64,000 bases of DNA from Loigolactobacillus binensis (GCF_005405165.1 NZ_BJDN01000011.1:20133-84132), one strand, 5' to 3'. Shown: positions 52,442 through 63,976, counted from the stretch's first letter. The notes: generated by a model from the letters alone, not told the origin. Translations and numbers: made by a program.

Positions 52442-54013
52442 ATGCAGAATAAACAAATGAAACATATGGTCAATGGTGCCTTTATTCTTTCTTTAGCGGC
52501 ATTTATCGCTAAAGTGCTCAGTGCTGTCTATCGCGTTCCTTTTCAGAATTTAGTCGGTAATACTGGTTTTTATGTTTATCAGCAAATTTATCCGTTATAC
52601 GGGATCGGTATGACCTTTGCGTTATCCGGGTTGCCGGTATTTATTTCTAAATTGATCGCTGAACAAACTGATCTTGGGTGGCAGCGTGAAATTTTACGGC
52701 GCAGTGCGTTACTACTAGCTTTGTTGTCGGCACTAGTTTTTATCGGTTTGCAAATAGGTGCTTCCTGGATCGCGCAAGCAATGGGTGATCTGCAGTTGGT
52801 ACCATTGATCGATGCGGTGGCGTGGATGTTTCTGTTCATGCCTTGGTTGGCTCTTAGTCGCGGTTTTTTCCAAGGACAATTCAGTATGATCCCCACAGCC
52901 TTATCCCAGGTTGCTGAACAAATAGTCCGGGTGGCCGTGATCTTGATCGCTGCGGTTTGGGCGGTACGCGCCCATTGGACGGTTTATAAAATGGGTGCTT
53001 GGGCGATGAGCGGTGCTGTTTTTGGGGCTGTTGCCGCAAGTAGCGTGTTGGCCTACTTTTGGTGGCGGCGGCCGCGCGTCCAAGTGGCGGTTACTCAAGT
53101 GAGCGTGCCGCGTTACCGGGATCTGTTGCGGCGCTTTTTAGCCGAAGGGGGTTCCTTATGCCTATTTGCTTCCTTGATCGTTTTGTTACAACTATTAGAT
53201 TCTTTTTCCGTGAAAAATAATTTAGTGGTGGCGGGCTTAGGCCAAGCTGCGGCTAAAAGTTTAAAAGGGGTGTATGATCGCGGTCAGCCTTTAGTTCAGT
53301 TAGGGTTGGTTTTGGCGACGGCTTTAGCGACATCGTTACTACCTAGTCTGACTCGTGCTTTACAGCGCAAGCGGCGCAATGAATTCTACCGCCAGGCCGT
53401 GATGATGATCCACTTGAGTTTTGCTTTTTCGGTAGCCGCAGCCGGCGGTTTGATCGCCTTGATGCCAGGAGTGAATCGGCTGTTATTTGGCAATACGGAA
53501 GGCGATCTGGCGCTGGCAATATATATGCTGAGCATTATTTTAATGGCATTGATCTCCAGTTATAGTAGCGTTTTTCAAAGCTTAGGTGAGTATCGCTTAC
53601 CAACACTGGCATTGGTAGTTGGTTTAGTGGTTAAATTATTATTTAACGGCTGGGCGGTGCGCCGGTGGCAAATTAATGGGGCTAGTGCGATCACGATTCT
53701 GGCGCTAGCAGTAATGTTTGGCTTGATTTGGTGGCGTTCCCGTAGCTATTTGCGCCAGGCGCTGGTTCGTCACTTCTTTTTATTGAAGCTAGTGGCGTGT
53801 GCCGGAACAATGACCGTGTTAGTGCGTCTGTTGTTTATGTTGCTTAGCACTTGGTTGCAGCCAGGTCGCCTTGCCACCGGCGGAGTTGTTTTTGTCTGTA
53901 TCTTACTAGGTGGTGGGTGGTTCCTTTTTTGGGCACGTCAATTGCGGTTATTGACCGTCCGTGAATGGCTAGCACTACCCTTAGGTAAAAAATTTTTACG
54001 CCGATTTAAATAA
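52442..54013 (+). CDS. Polysaccharide flippase of the MOP superfamily (YabM/SpoVB-like)
   Basis: Membrane protein of 523 residues with about 14 helices. The N-terminal GAFILSLAAFIAKVLSAVYR and FQNLVGNTGFYVYQQIYPLY are hallmarks of the SpoVB/YabM/YtgP group in the MOP (Wzx/MurJ) superfamily. Members move lipid-linked wall precursors across the membrane; YtgP (Amj-redundant MurJ) flips lipid II in B. subtilis. The exact cargo here is unknown. ATG at 52442 follows GAGG by 7 bases, only 9 bases after the mfd stop, so it is in the same operon. The position matches yabM after mfd in Bacillus. Confidence 0.88.
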   Translation: MQNKQMKHMVNGAFILSLAAFIAKVLSAVYRVPFQNLVGNTGFYVYQQIYPLYGIGMTFALSGLPVFISKLIAEQTDLGWQREILRRSALLLALLSALVFIGLQIGASWIAQAMGDLQLVPLIDAVAWMFLFMPWLALSRGFFQGQFSMIPTALSQVAEQIVRVAVILIAAVWAVRAHWTVYKMGAWAMSGAVFGAVAASSVLAYFWWRRPRVQVAVTQVSVPRYRDLLRRFLAEGGSLCLFASLIVLLQLLDSFSVKNNLVVAGLGQAAAKSLKGVYDRGQPLVQLGLVLATALATSLLPSLTRALQRKRRNEFYRQAVMMIHLSFAFSVAAAGGLIALMPGVNRLLFGNTEGDLALAIYMLSIILMALISSYSSVFQSLGEYRLPTLALVVGLVVKLLFNGWAVRRWQINGASAITILALAVMFGLIWWRSRSYLRQALVRHFFLLKLVACAGTMTVLVRLLFMLLSTWLQPGRLATGGVVFVCILLGGGWFLFWARQLRLLTVREWLALPLGKKFLRRFK

Positions 54014-54057
54014 CCGGCAAAATTAGTAGAATAATCGTAGGCGTAACAACTTGTATA

Positions 54058-54088
54058 TTGAAAAATAACCTTAATTATGAATAGGAGC
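54058..54088 (+). repeat. 31-bp direct repeat, copy 1
   Basis: Identical to 54157-54187 (starts TTGAAAAATAACC, ends GAATAGGAGC). It includes an AGGAG ribosome binding site, but here no gene start follows; instead a 68-base hairpin-rich insert (54089-54156) separates the two copies. Confidence 0.92.
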
Positions 54089-54156
54089 CTGTCCGCCTTG
54101 CCGCATTTTTTGCGGCTTAGAGCGGAAGGACATCCGTGACGAAAATCAATTTTTCG
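54089..54156 (+). repeat. Hairpin-rich insert between two 31-bp direct repeats
   Basis: GCCGCA and TGCGGC around a T-rich loop form an apical stem, extended by TGTCCGC and GCGG..GGACA outside it; CGAAAA and TTTTCG form a second small stem. The insert plus one repeat copy (99 bases) looks like added sequence in the leader of the S4 gene. Confidence 0.65.
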
Positions 54157-54187
54157 TTGAAAAATAACCTTAATTATGAATAGGAGC
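54157..54187 (+). repeat. 31-bp direct repeat, copy 2
   Basis: Perfect copy of 54058-54088. Its AGGAG is 8 bases before the ATG at 54195 and serves as the ribosome binding site of the S4 gene. Confidence 0.92.
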
Positions 54188-54194
54188 GAATATT

Positions 54195-54458
54195 ATGCGT
54201 TTAGATAAATTCTTAAAAGTTTCGCGGATCATTAAACGACGGACGGTTGCTAAGGAGATCGCCGATAAAGGGCGGATCTTGATCAATGATAAAGTTGCTA
54301 AATCATCCACAGATGTGGCGGTCGGTGATGTTGTTACCATCAAATTTGGTAATAAAACGTTGACGGTCAAGGTCAAGGCCTTATTTGAAACCACTAAAAA
54401 GGATGCTGCTGAAGAAATGTACGAAATTGTTTCTGAAACTTTTGCTGAGAAATTTTAA
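54195..54458 (+). CDS. S4-domain RNA-binding protein (HslR/RqcP-like)
   Basis: Protein of 87 residues, almost all S4 domain: [20 protein letters not shown], then [11 protein letters not shown] and [19 protein letters not shown]. The B. subtilis orthologue YabO is RqcP, which binds obstructed 50S subunits and helps RqcH add alanine tails; E. coli Hsp15 is related. Its place after the yabM-like gene and before divIC agrees with yabO. A 31-bp direct repeat supplies its ribosome binding site. Confidence 0.92.
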   Translation: MRLDKFLKVSRIIKRRTVAKEIADKGRILINDKVAKSSTDVAVGDVVTIKFGNKTLTVKVKALFETTKKDAAEEMYEIVSETFAEKF

Positions 54459-54616
54459 GTTTAGCTGGCTTGTTATTGCTGTACCTGGGAGCTAGCTTAT
54501 TCAGTACTTTAGCGGCAACACGGCAAAAATCTAACTGCCGTTTGACACTACTTACTAAGTGATCGCAAAAATAATTAATGCTGATCTACTTTTATGAAAT
54601 ATTATCTGTTTCTACG

Positions 54617-54645
54617 TGGACACTGCCGCGAAAGCTTGCTATACT
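54617..54645 (+). promoter_or_regulatory. Promoter of divIC
   Basis: TGGACA (54617-54622) and TATACT (54640-54645) are separated by 17 bases. Transcription would start near 54652, about 80 bases before the gene. Between 54459 and 54616 I see no feature. Confidence 0.7.
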
Positions 54646-54730
54646 TTGGGTAGAATTAGCTGAAAATAAAGGTTATTTTACCAATAGCTTGACTAAATCA
54701 ACCATATAGTGATGAAAGAGGGATGCGGTT

Positions 54731-55144
54731 ATGCTGCTTACTAAGAAAAAAGCAACAATTAATAAGCAGACAAAAATTGACCCATATGCGGAGATTGCGC
54801 GTGTACGGCAGCAAAAGCAGGCACGGGCCAAGTACGTTCAGCATGTGCATAAACGGCGGATCATGCTGATACTTGGTGTGCTGGCAGTCGTCTTTCTGGT
54901 GTGTGGCGTACAGATTTATCAAGCGCACCGTTCACTAGCAACTACCAATCAGCAGCTAGCAACGCGGCAAGTGAAGTTAAAAAAAACCAAGGCACGGCAG
55001 CGCGAATTAAAACTTAAAGAAAGTCAACTAAAAAATGACGATTATTTACAGCAAGTGATTCGTCAAAAGTACTATTATTCAAAAGGAAACGAAACTATTT
55101 ATAGTTTGCCACAGGATAAAGCCCCGACGATCTCAGCAAAATAA
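54731..55144 (+). CDS. divIC: Septum formation initiator protein DivIC
   Basis: Bitopic division protein of 137 residues: a basic cytoplasmic N-terminus, one membrane helix (IMLILGVLAVVFLVCGVQIY) and an extracellular coiled coil (about residues 65-100) ending in the conserved DDYLQQVIRQKYYYSKGNET block. It joins FtsL and DivIB in the divisome. GAGGG lies 10 bases before the ATG. Its position before the S1 protein gene and tilS is that of Bacillus divIC-yabR. Confidence 0.92.
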   Translation: MLLTKKKATINKQTKIDPYAEIARVRQQKQARAKYVQHVHKRRIMLILGVLAVVFLVCGVQIYQAHRSLATTNQQLATRQVKLKKTKARQRELKLKESQLKNDDYLQQVIRQKYYYSKGNETIYSLPQDKAPTISAK

Positions 55145-55159
55145 ACCCGAGCGAGACGC

Positions 55160-55187
55160 TTGCAACCGACCTTTCCTGTGCTATACT
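55160..55187 (+). promoter_or_regulatory. Promoter of the S1-domain protein gene
   Basis: TTGCAA (55160-55165) and TATACT (55182-55187) are 16 bases apart, just after divIC; AAGGAGGAA precedes the next start. Confidence 0.7.
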
Positions 55188-55222
55188 TATGAGTACATGA
55201 TTTAAGGAGGAAAAACTTTTTT

Positions 55223-55723
55223 ATGTCAATTGAAGTCGGAGCTAAAGTTTCTGGTAAGGTTTCTGGAATCACGAATTTTGGTGCGTTTATCGATTTAGGT
55301 AATCGGAAGACAGGCCTAGTTCATATTAGTGAAATTTCGGATAGTTATGTTAAAGATATTCATGATGTCCTAACAGTCGGCGATGAAGTCACAGTTAAGG
55401 TCATGTCCGTTGGTGATGACGGTAAGATTGGTTTATCAATTCGTAAAGCAGTTGATAAGCCAGCTTCCGAACATCAAGAACACACAAATCATCACGCACC
55501 ACATCGTTCGAATGATTCTAATCCACGGCAAAATCGCTCTAATCACAACAACACGCATACACAAGGGCGTGCTGGCGGTGGTCGGCGCCATTTCCAGGAA
55601 ACCAAAAAGGAAGACTTTGACGATCTTTTATCCGATTTTCTTAAAGACAGTGAAGCACGTTTAACTGACTTAAAGCGCAATACTGAAGGTAAGCGTGGTG
55701 GCCGTGGCGGTCGCCGTAGCTAA
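55223..55723 (+). CDS. S1-domain RNA-binding protein (YabR-like)
   Basis: Protein of 166 residues with an N-terminal S1 domain (GAKVSGKVSGITNFGAFIDL, HISEISDSYVKDI, VGDEVTVKVM; residues 1-75) and a low-complexity tail rich in His, Asn, Arg and Gly (NRSNHNNTHTQGRAGGGRR, then a final GGRGGRRS). YabR-type proteins are general stress proteins that bind RNA or ribosomes (GSP13). AAGGAGG lies before the ATG. The tail composition recalls the basic end of CshA in this window. Confidence 0.9.
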   Translation: MSIEVGAKVSGKVSGITNFGAFIDLGNRKTGLVHISEISDSYVKDIHDVLTVGDEVTVKVMSVGDDGKIGLSIRKAVDKPASEHQEHTNHHAPHRSNDSNPRQNRSNHNNTHTQGRAGGGRRHFQETKKEDFDDLLSDFLKDSEARLTDLKRNTEGKRGGRGGRRS

Positions 55724-55792
55724 TAAACAGTCAACGAGTTCGGGCTAGCCTGAGCTCGTTTTTTTAGTTGACTATTTTTTGGGGGTGGGTTT

Positions 55793-57157
55793 GTGCAAAA
55801 TGAATTTAGGGCGCATGTTCGGCGGCTACAATTATGGCCGGCGGGTACGCCGGTACTAGTTGCCGTATCGACTGGTGCGGATTCGATGGCCTTACTGGAT
55901 CTATTAGCCCATTTACCGGTAACGCTGCGCCCACAGATCAATGTTGTTCACGTTAATCATCAATTACGCGCGGCTAGTGTGCAGGAGGCAGCCTTCTTAA
56001 CCCAGTATTGTGCAGCACACGGTTGGCCATTGTATCAAACAAAATGGCCAGTAGCGGCACATCCGCAACATGGTACAGAAGCGGCGGCGCGCCAATTTCG
56101 GTATACTTTTTTTGCTCAAGTTTTGCAGCAGCACCGGATTCCAGTGTTGTTAACGGCGCACCACGCCGACGATCAGCTTGAAACAATGTTGATGCGGTTG
56201 ATCCGTGGTGGGGATATTCAGCAGTTGACCGCAATTGCGCCAACGCGACCGTTTCAGCAGGCCACGTTGGTACGGCCACTATTACCGTTTACGCGGCAAC
56301 AAATTCGTAATTATGTTACGCAACGCCAACTAACTTATTTTGAAGATAAGACCAATCAAGACACAGCACTGACACGGAATCGTTTGCGGCAGCACGTTGT
56401 TCCAGAATTAAAGCAAATACAGCCGTTGGCAGCTGAGCACGCTACAGCATATGCGCAACAGTTACAGCGATTGCTCCGTGTGAATCAGCACCAAATGGAT
56501 GCGCTTTTGATAGCCAGCGGGCATTTCTTAACGCCGGGCTATTATGGTGAGTTAGCAGCCTGGCAGCAAATGACTACTGATGTGCGGTATTTAGCACTAA
56601 CGCGCCTACTGACCCGATTATTAGTGGCTACAGGCAACCCAGTTAAGCAACGGCAAAAAAACGAGCTGCTTCAACTTTTACAAAGTGAGCGTCCGCAAGG
56701 CCAGTTAGCTTTAGCAGGCACTTGGCAACTGGTTAAAAGTTACCACTATTTCACCATTGCACCGCGGCCAGCTGCAGTGGTTACTCCTAATTTTGAGTTG
56801 TGGCCGGGCACAACGATTCAAGCCGGACCGTGGCAAATTGGTTTGCAGGCAGCTACCCAGGCGTTACCCACCGGTAGTGCGTGTTTAGAGGTTTGGTTGG
56901 CGCCTGCGGAATTACCGTTGATCATTCGTCACCGGCAGGCCGGAGATCGGCTGCCATTGCGGCACGGCCACCAGAAAATCAAACGAATTTTAAGTGATAA
57001 GAAGGTGCCTCAACAAGAACGTGAGCAGTTATGGTTGATCGCAACACAACAAAATCTCGTGTTGTGGTTACTAGGAATTAAACGATCACAATTGTTTAAC
57101 CCGCAACAAACTGATAAAATACATTACAGACTAATTATTAAAAAGCAAACAAGCTAA
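55793..57157 (+). CDS. tilS: tRNA(Ile)-lysidine synthase
   Basis: Enzyme of 454 residues that turns C34 of tRNA-Ile(CAU) into lysidine so that it reads AUA. The P-loop reads VAVSTGADSMALLDLL, that is STGxDS instead of the usual SGGxDS, with Ser, Asp and Ser kept. HVNHQLRAAS and LLTAHHADDQLETMLMRLIR are the other ATP and substrate motifs, followed by TilS-type C-terminal domains (LRHGHQKIKRILSDKKVP). The start is GTG at 55793 after GGGGGTGGG. It precedes hpt as in Bacillus. Confidence 0.94.
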   Translation: MQNEFRAHVRRLQLWPAGTPVLVAVSTGADSMALLDLLAHLPVTLRPQINVVHVNHQLRAASVQEAAFLTQYCAAHGWPLYQTKWPVAAHPQHGTEAAARQFRYTFFAQVLQQHRIPVLLTAHHADDQLETMLMRLIRGGDIQQLTAIAPTRPFQQATLVRPLLPFTRQQIRNYVTQRQLTYFEDKTNQDTALTRNRLRQHVVPELKQIQPLAAEHATAYAQQLQRLLRVNQHQMDALLIASGHFLTPGYYGELAAWQQMTTDVRYLALTRLLTRLLVATGNPVKQRQKNELLQLLQSERPQGQLALAGTWQLVKSYHYFTIAPRPAAVVTPNFELWPGTTIQAGPWQIGLQAATQALPTGSACLEVWLAPAELPLIIRHRQAGDRLPLRHGHQKIKRILSDKKVPQQEREQLWLIATQQNLVLWLLGIKRSQLFNPQQTDKIHYRLIIKKQTS

Positions 57158-57215
57158 ATGATGACTAACTTATCGTTTAGTCATAACTTATTGTAAGCGG
57201 GAGAGGAGTTTACTG

Positions 57216-57758
57216 ATGCATCAGGATATTGAACGTATTCTGTACGATCAAGCAGCAATTGCCCAGGTAACGGAACGTTTAGGGGCACAAATCACCACCG
57301 ACTATGCAGGTAAAAATCCCTTAGTGATCTGTGTTTTAAAGGGTGCAATGCTATTTATGGCTGATTTGGTTCGCCAGATCGATACGCATTTGGAAATGGA
57401 TTTTCTAGACGTATCGAGTTATCAAGGTGGAACACAGTCAACAGGTGAAGTTAAGATCATTAAAGATCTTGATACGCCGATCAAAGACCGCGATGTTTTG
57501 ATCGTTGAAGATATTGTGGACACTGGGCGGACCCTGAATTACTTAGTTGATCTACTGAAATACCGTCAGGCCAAGTCGGTTAAGATCTGTACGCTACTGA
57601 ATAAGCCAGAAACACGGGTGGTCCCCGTTCATGCTGATTATGTTGGCTTTAAAGTACCTAACGCATTCTTGGTCGGCTACGGATTGGATTATGCGGAACA
57701 ATACCGTAATTTACCGTATATTGGTATTTTAAAATCAGCAGTTTATCAAACGAAATAA
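57216..57758 (+). CDS. hpt: Hypoxanthine-guanine phosphoribosyltransferase
   Basis: Purine salvage enzyme of 180 residues joining PRPP with hypoxanthine or guanine. The PRPP loop is [17 protein letters not shown], the flexible loop [16 protein letters not shown], and [20 protein letters not shown] closes the base site. GAGAGGAG precedes the ATG. The tilS-hpt-ftsH order is conserved across Firmicutes, where Hpt and TilS can also assist ftsH expression. Confidence 0.96.
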   Translation: MHQDIERILYDQAAIAQVTERLGAQITTDYAGKNPLVICVLKGAMLFMADLVRQIDTHLEMDFLDVSSYQGGTQSTGEVKIIKDLDTPIKDRDVLIVEDIVDTGRTLNYLVDLLKYRQAKSVKICTLLNKPETRVVPVHADYVGFKVPNAFLVGYGLDYAEQYRNLPYIGILKSAVYQTK

Positions 57759-57856
57759 TAGTCAATGAAAGTCAAATATGCTATCATCAATAACTGAAAT
57801 GATATGACAAGGTATCATTTTTAAAATTGATAGCAATTCGGAAACGGAGGTCACGT

Positions 57857-60001
57857 ATGAATAATAAGCGAAATGGACTTTTTCGCAATAGTCTGTTTTA
57901 TATTGTTATCTTCCTAAGTTTGATTGGGATCATCTACTTCTTCTCAAACGGGCAATCAAATTCACAGTCGAAAGAACTACAGTCTAGCGAATTTGTCAGC
58001 CAATTGAAGAGTAACAAAATTAAAGACTTTAGTGTACAGCCAAATAATGGTGTCTATAAGATCACCGGTGACTATCGCAAAGCGCAAAAAGTTTCCTCAA
58101 ACAGCGGTGGATTTGGCTTAACGTCAAACTCAAAGACAAGTGTTAAAAGCTTTACAACGGTCATGTTGGATAGTGATTCACAAGTTGCCCAAGTGGCCCG
58201 CTTAGCTGAAAAGAATAATATTAAGATGGACACTAAGGCCGAAGAATCTAGTGGTTTCTGGATTCAGATCTTGTTGTACGCCTTACCACTAGTGATGATC
58301 ATTTTCTTCTTCTATATGATGATGGGGCAAGCTGGTCAAGGTGGCGGCAACAATCGGGTGATGAACTTTGGTAAATCTAAGGTTAAACCAGCCGATAAAA
58401 AGGCTAATAAAGTCCGCTTCTCTGATGTAGCTGGTGCTGAAGAAGAGAAGCAAGAATTAGTCGAAGTCGTTGAGTTCTTGAAGGATCCCCGAAAATTTGT
58501 TTCTCTAGGTGCCCGCATACCAGCCGGTGTCTTGTTGGAGGGCCCTCCTGGTACTGGTAAAACTTTACTGGCGAAAGCCGTAGCCGGTGAAGCTGGCGTG
58601 CCATTCTTCTCAATCTCTGGTTCTGACTTTGTTGAAATGTTCGTCGGTGTTGGTGCTAGTCGTGTGCGTGACTTGTTTGAACAAGCTAAAAAGAGCGCAC
58701 CAGCGATCATCTTTATTGATGAAATCGATGCCGTTGGCCGTAAACGTGGCAGCGGTGTTGGTGGCGGTCACGATGAACGTGAACAAACCTTGAACCAATT
58801 GTTAGTGGAACTTGATGGTTTTACTGGTAGTGAAGGGGTTATTGTCATTGCGGCAACTAACCGTTCTGATGTTCTTGATCCAGCCTTACTACGTCCAGGC
58901 CGCTTTGACCGGAAGATCTTAGTCGGTAGCCCTGACGTTAAGGGTCGTGAAGCAATCTTGAAAGTTCACGCCAAAAATAAACCATTGGCTGACGATGTTG
59001 ATTTGAAAGTTTTGGCCCGGACAACTCCTGGTTTCGTTGGGGCGGATCTAGAAAACTTATTGAACGAAGCTGCTTTAGTAGCGGCTCGGCGCGATAAGAA
59101 GAAGATCGATGCTTCCGATGTTGATGAAGCCGAAGATCGCGTTATCGCTGGTCCTGCTAAGCGTGATCGAGTGATCAGTCCGAAAGAACGGACGATGGTG
59201 GCTTACCATGAAGCCGGTCATACGATCGCTGGTTTGGTTTTAAGTGATTCACGGATCGTCCGTAAAGTTACGATCGTACCACGTGGCCGCGCCGGTGGTT
59301 ACGCAATCATGTTACCGCGTGAAGATCAATTCTTGATGACTAAGAAGGAATTGACTGAGCAATTGGTTGGCTTACTGGGTGGTCGGACTGCTGAAGAAAT
59401 CATTTTTGGTACGCAGTCAACTGGGGCTTCCAATGACTTTGAACAAGCAACACAATTAGCACGGGCGATGGTGACACAATATGGGATGAGCGCTAAGTTA
59501 GGCGACATTCAGTATGAAGGTCCAGCAATGCAACAAACTGAATTTGGTGTTCGGCCATACTCTGAAGCGACGGCAACCGCCATTGATGATGAAGTTCGGC
59601 GGATCATGAACGAAGCGCATCAACAGGCTTACGAAATTATTCAGGCCCATCGTGCGCAACATAAATTGATTGCCGAAGAATTGCTCAAGCGTGAGACTTT
59701 GAATGAAAAGCAAATTCTTAGCTTGTTCAATACTGGTGAAATGCCTGATGAAGCAGGTTCACCAGAGTTTCCAAGCGAAAAGGCGGCAACTTTTGAACAA
59801 TCCAAGCAAGAATTGGAACGTCAAGATGCGGCTAAACAAGCAGAAGATAAACAAAATGCGGATTCAACTGATTCAGCAGCACCAGAATCGGAAGAACCAG
59901 CTTCCTCTGCTAGTTCTACTGCTGATTCTGCAGCAGCATCACAGTCTAGCGCGGCTTCTAACGCTGACCAAGCTGATTCGCAATCAGATCATAAAGCATA
60001 A
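57857..60001 (+). CDS. ftsH: ATP-dependent zinc metalloprotease FtsH
   Basis: Membrane-anchored AAA protease of 714 residues. Two helices (near residues 10-28 and 135-155) flank an extracellular domain. The AAA module has [31 protein letters not shown] and the second region of homology RPGRFDRKI; the protease zinc motif is HEAGH near residue 452. The last 75 residues are a low-complexity tail of Ser, Ala, Asp, Glu and Gln. It degrades misfolded membrane proteins and regulators. ATG at 57857 follows ACGGAGG; the longer frame from 57827 lacks a site. Confidence 0.97.
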   Translation: MNNKRNGLFRNSLFYIVIFLSLIGIIYFFSNGQSNSQSKELQSSEFVSQLKSNKIKDFSVQPNNGVYKITGDYRKAQKVSSNSGGFGLTSNSKTSVKSFTTVMLDSDSQVAQVARLAEKNNIKMDTKAEESSGFWIQILLYALPLVMIIFFFYMMMGQAGQGGGNNRVMNFGKSKVKPADKKANKVRFSDVAGAEEEKQELVEVVEFLKDPRKFVSLGARIPAGVLLEGPPGTGKTLLAKAVAGEAGVPFFSISGSDFVEMFVGVGASRVRDLFEQAKKSAPAIIFIDEIDAVGRKRGSGVGGGHDEREQTLNQLLVELDGFTGSEGVIVIAATNRSDVLDPALLRPGRFDRKILVGSPDVKGREAILKVHAKNKPLADDVDLKVLARTTPGFVGADLENLLNEAALVAARRDKKKIDASDVDEAEDRVIAGPAKRDRVISPKERTMVAYHEAGHTIAGLVLSDSRIVRKVTIVPRGRAGGYAIMLPREDQFLMTKKELTEQLVGLLGGRTAEEIIFGTQSTGASNDFEQATQLARAMVTQYGMSAKLGDIQYEGPAMQQTEFGVRPYSEATATAIDDEVRRIMNEAHQQAYEIIQAHRAQHKLIAEELLKRETLNEKQILSLFNTGEMPDEAGSPEFPSEKAATFEQSKQELERQDAAKQAEDKQNADSTDSAAPESEEPASSASSTADSAAASQSSAASNADQADSQSDHKA

Positions 60002-60005
60002 AACC

Positions 60006-60039
60006 AAAGGCTGGAGCAATTGTTCCAGCCTTTCGTTTT
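60006..60039 (+). terminator. Terminator of ftsH
   Basis: AAAGGCTGGA (60006-60015) pairs with TCCAGCCTTT (60024-60033), followed by CGTTTTG. Confidence 0.82.
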
Positions 60040-60137
60040 GGCAAAATTAGCACCGGCTACACTAAAACTGTTGAACTTTATTGATAAAGCAGCTTTAGGG
60101 GCTAGCCTCGTTAACTGAAAAGGAGCAAAAAGTAATT

Positions 60138-61019
60138 ATGAGTGATTATTTAGTTAAAAGCATGGCCTATAATGGAACTGTTCGCGCCTATGCAGTTGAT
60201 GCCAGCGGCGTTGTAGCAGAAGCACAGCAACGTCATGATACTTGGAGTGCTTCGTCGGCTGCCCTTGGTCGCACTTTAGTGGCAACTTTATTGATGAGTA
60301 CCGCCGGTTTACAGGATGAACAGAAAATGACCGTTAAAGTACTAGGTGATGGACCAGCTGGTGCCATTGTTGCGGATGGTAATGCTCAGGGTAGCGTTAA
60401 AGGCTATATTCAAAATCCGCATGTCCATTTACCATTAAATGCAAACCAGCACATTGATGTTCGCGGTGCGGTAGGCACAAAGGGTACGATCGCTGTAACC
60501 AAGGATCTTGGCCTTGCGCAACCGTTTACCGGCCAGACCCCCATTGTGTCTGGCGAACTTGGCGATGATTTCACTTATTATATGGCGGCCTCGGAACAGA
60601 TTCCCTCGGCCGTTGGTGTTTCAGTTTTTGTGAATCCTGATAATACGGTTGAAGTAGCTGGCGGTTTTTTAATTGAAATGATGCCTGGTGCCGCTGCTGA
60701 TGTCGCTACCGATCTGGAGGCTAAATTGAAGACGATCCCGTTGGTTTCTGAGTCGTTACGTCAAGGACAAACGCCAGAACAAATTTTACAGGCAATTTTT
60801 GGTGCTGATCTAGAAGTTCTTGAAAAATTACCAGTGGCTTTTAAGTGTGATTGTTCTAAAGAACGTTTTGGTAAAGCAATCGCTGCACTAAAGCCAGCGG
60901 AGATCCAGGCCATGATCGATGAGGATCATGGTGCTGAGGCGGTTTGCCATTTCTGTGGTCAGAAGTATCAATTTAGTGCCGCTGAGTTGCAGAAATTAAA
61001 AGATAACTACGAAGCTTAA
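60138..61019 (+). CDS. hslO: Redox-regulated chaperone Hsp33
   Basis: Holdase chaperone of 293 residues, activated by oxidation. The N-terminal domain includes RHDTWSASSAALGRTLVATL and KGYIQNPHVHLPLN; the C-terminal zinc centre has four cysteines as CDCSKERF and CHFCGQKY, the redox switch. All four are present. AAAAGGAG lies 13 bases before the ATG. It follows ftsH, as commonly in Firmicutes, but has its own space for a promoter. Confidence 0.96.
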   Translation: MSDYLVKSMAYNGTVRAYAVDASGVVAEAQQRHDTWSASSAALGRTLVATLLMSTAGLQDEQKMTVKVLGDGPAGAIVADGNAQGSVKGYIQNPHVHLPLNANQHIDVRGAVGTKGTIAVTKDLGLAQPFTGQTPIVSGELGDDFTYYMAASEQIPSAVGVSVFVNPDNTVEVAGGFLIEMMPGAAADVATDLEAKLKTIPLVSESLRQGQTPEQILQAIFGADLEVLEKLPVAFKCDCSKERFGKAIAALKPAEIQAMIDEDHGAEAVCHFCGQKYQFSAAELQKLKDNYEA

Positions 61020-61030
61020 GCAATGGTAGA

Positions 61031-61063
61031 AGAGTCGATCACTTAGTTGGTCGACTCTTTTTT
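61031..61063 (+). terminator. Terminator of hslO
   Basis: AGAGTCGA (61031-61038) pairs with TCGACTCT (61051-61058), followed by six T. Confidence 0.9.
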
Positions 61064-61250
61064 CAGAAACAGGTGAGCTAGTCGGTTTTCGTGCTTCGTA
61101 TTTTGTGCTATGATACAAAAGATGTTCTTAGCAAAATCTAGCCTATTATTTTGAACTAAGTTAACGTAGATAAACTTGAAAAGCGGTTTGTTCGTGAATG
61201 AATAGCTTTTTCAGGTGTGCTGAATTTTAAATTAAAGGTGGTCAAATAAA

Positions 61251-62249
61251 ATGGAATGGCAGATCGGTAATGTTAAAATCCCTAATCAGGTTGTTGTTGC
61301 CCCGATGGCTGGGATCACAAATGCTGCGTTTCGGGTCATTTGCCGGCAATTTGGTGCTGGTTTGGTAGTTTGCGAAATGATCAGTGATCGTGGTATTTTA
61401 CACCACAATACTAAAACCCTAAGCATGTTGTTCGTTGATCCAACCGAGCATCCGGTTAGTGTGCAGATCTTTGGGGGCACTAAGGAAACTTTGGTGGCGG
61501 CCGCACAGTTTGTCGACCAAAATACCAGTGCTGATATTATTGATATCAATATGGGTTGCCCCGTAAATAAAGTGGTTAAAACGGATGCTGGTGCGCGCTG
61601 GCTGCTGGATCCAGATAAGGTATACGAAATGGTGGCTGCAGTAACGGCCGCTGTCAGCAAACCCGTAACCGTGAAAATGCGGACGGGCTGGGATGAAGAT
61701 CATATCTATGCTGTGAAAAACGCGCAGGCGGCCGAACGCGCTGGAGCCGCAGCGTTAGCCATGCATGGGCGGACCCGTAAACAAATGTACAGTGGACACG
61801 CTGATTGGAATATTCTAAAGGATGTGCGGGACCATATTACAATCCCATTTATGGGTAATGGGGATGTGCGTACACCTGAAGATGCTAAACGAATGTTAGA
61901 CGAAGTCGGTTGCAATGCGGTCATGATCGGCCGCGCGGCGTTAGGTAATCCCTGGATCTTAAAGCAAACAGCAGAATATTTAGCGGATGGGGTCCTATTG
62001 CCTGAACCAACGCCCTGGCAAAAAATTATCACTGCAAAAGCACATTTACATCGCTTAGTAGCGTTAAAGGGTGAACGAACTGGCGTCCACGAATTTCGGA
62101 CTTCTTCGGCCTACTATTTAAAGGGAATCTCCCGAGCAGCTAAAACCAAAGTCGCCGTTAACCGGGCTGAAGCTGAGGCTGAGGTGGATTCAATTTTAGA
62201 TGCTTTTGTGGAGCAAGCTGAAGCACGTGAGTTACAACGGACTAAATAA
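61251..62249 (+). CDS. dusB: tRNA-dihydrouridine synthase B
   Basis: FMN enzyme of 332 residues that reduces uridines in tRNA to dihydrouridine. VVVAPMAGITNAAFRVICRQ starts the TIM barrel; DINMGCPVNKVVKTDAGARW holds the catalytic cysteine; VTVKMRTGWDEDH, LAMHGRTRKQMYSGHADW and PFMGNGDVRTPEDAKRML are the FMN and substrate motifs. The -10 box TATGAT (61109-61114), with a TG extension, is a possible promoter. It precedes lysS, a common pair. Confidence 0.95.
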   Translation: MEWQIGNVKIPNQVVVAPMAGITNAAFRVICRQFGAGLVVCEMISDRGILHHNTKTLSMLFVDPTEHPVSVQIFGGTKETLVAAAQFVDQNTSADIIDINMGCPVNKVVKTDAGARWLLDPDKVYEMVAAVTAAVSKPVTVKMRTGWDEDHIYAVKNAQAAERAGAAALAMHGRTRKQMYSGHADWNILKDVRDHITIPFMGNGDVRTPEDAKRMLDEVGCNAVMIGRAALGNPWILKQTAEYLADGVLLPEPTPWQKIITAKAHLHRLVALKGERTGVHEFRTSSAYYLKGISRAAKTKVAVNRAEAEAEVDSILDAFVEQAEARELQRTK

Positions 62250-62357
62250 TACTGGGGTTAGCTTTTGTTGTGTGCCACCGCTTTTTTGCAATGCCAACTA
62301 AAATAGGCTTGCAATTTAAGTGGGAAATCGGCAGAATATAGATATGTGTGACGTTGA

Positions 62358-63896
<1,539 letters not shown>

Positions 63897-63935
63897 AAAT
63901 AGGCTCTCTGTCAAATCCTGTTGATAGTCAATTTT

Positions 63936-63976
63936 ACAGCATTAGAAGTTATTTAACTTCTAATGCTGTTTTTTTA
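63936..63976 (+). terminator. Terminator of lysS
   Basis: A 16-bp perfect stem (63936-63951 with 63954-63969, ACAGCATTAGAAGTTA) is followed by seven or more T. Confidence 0.93.
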
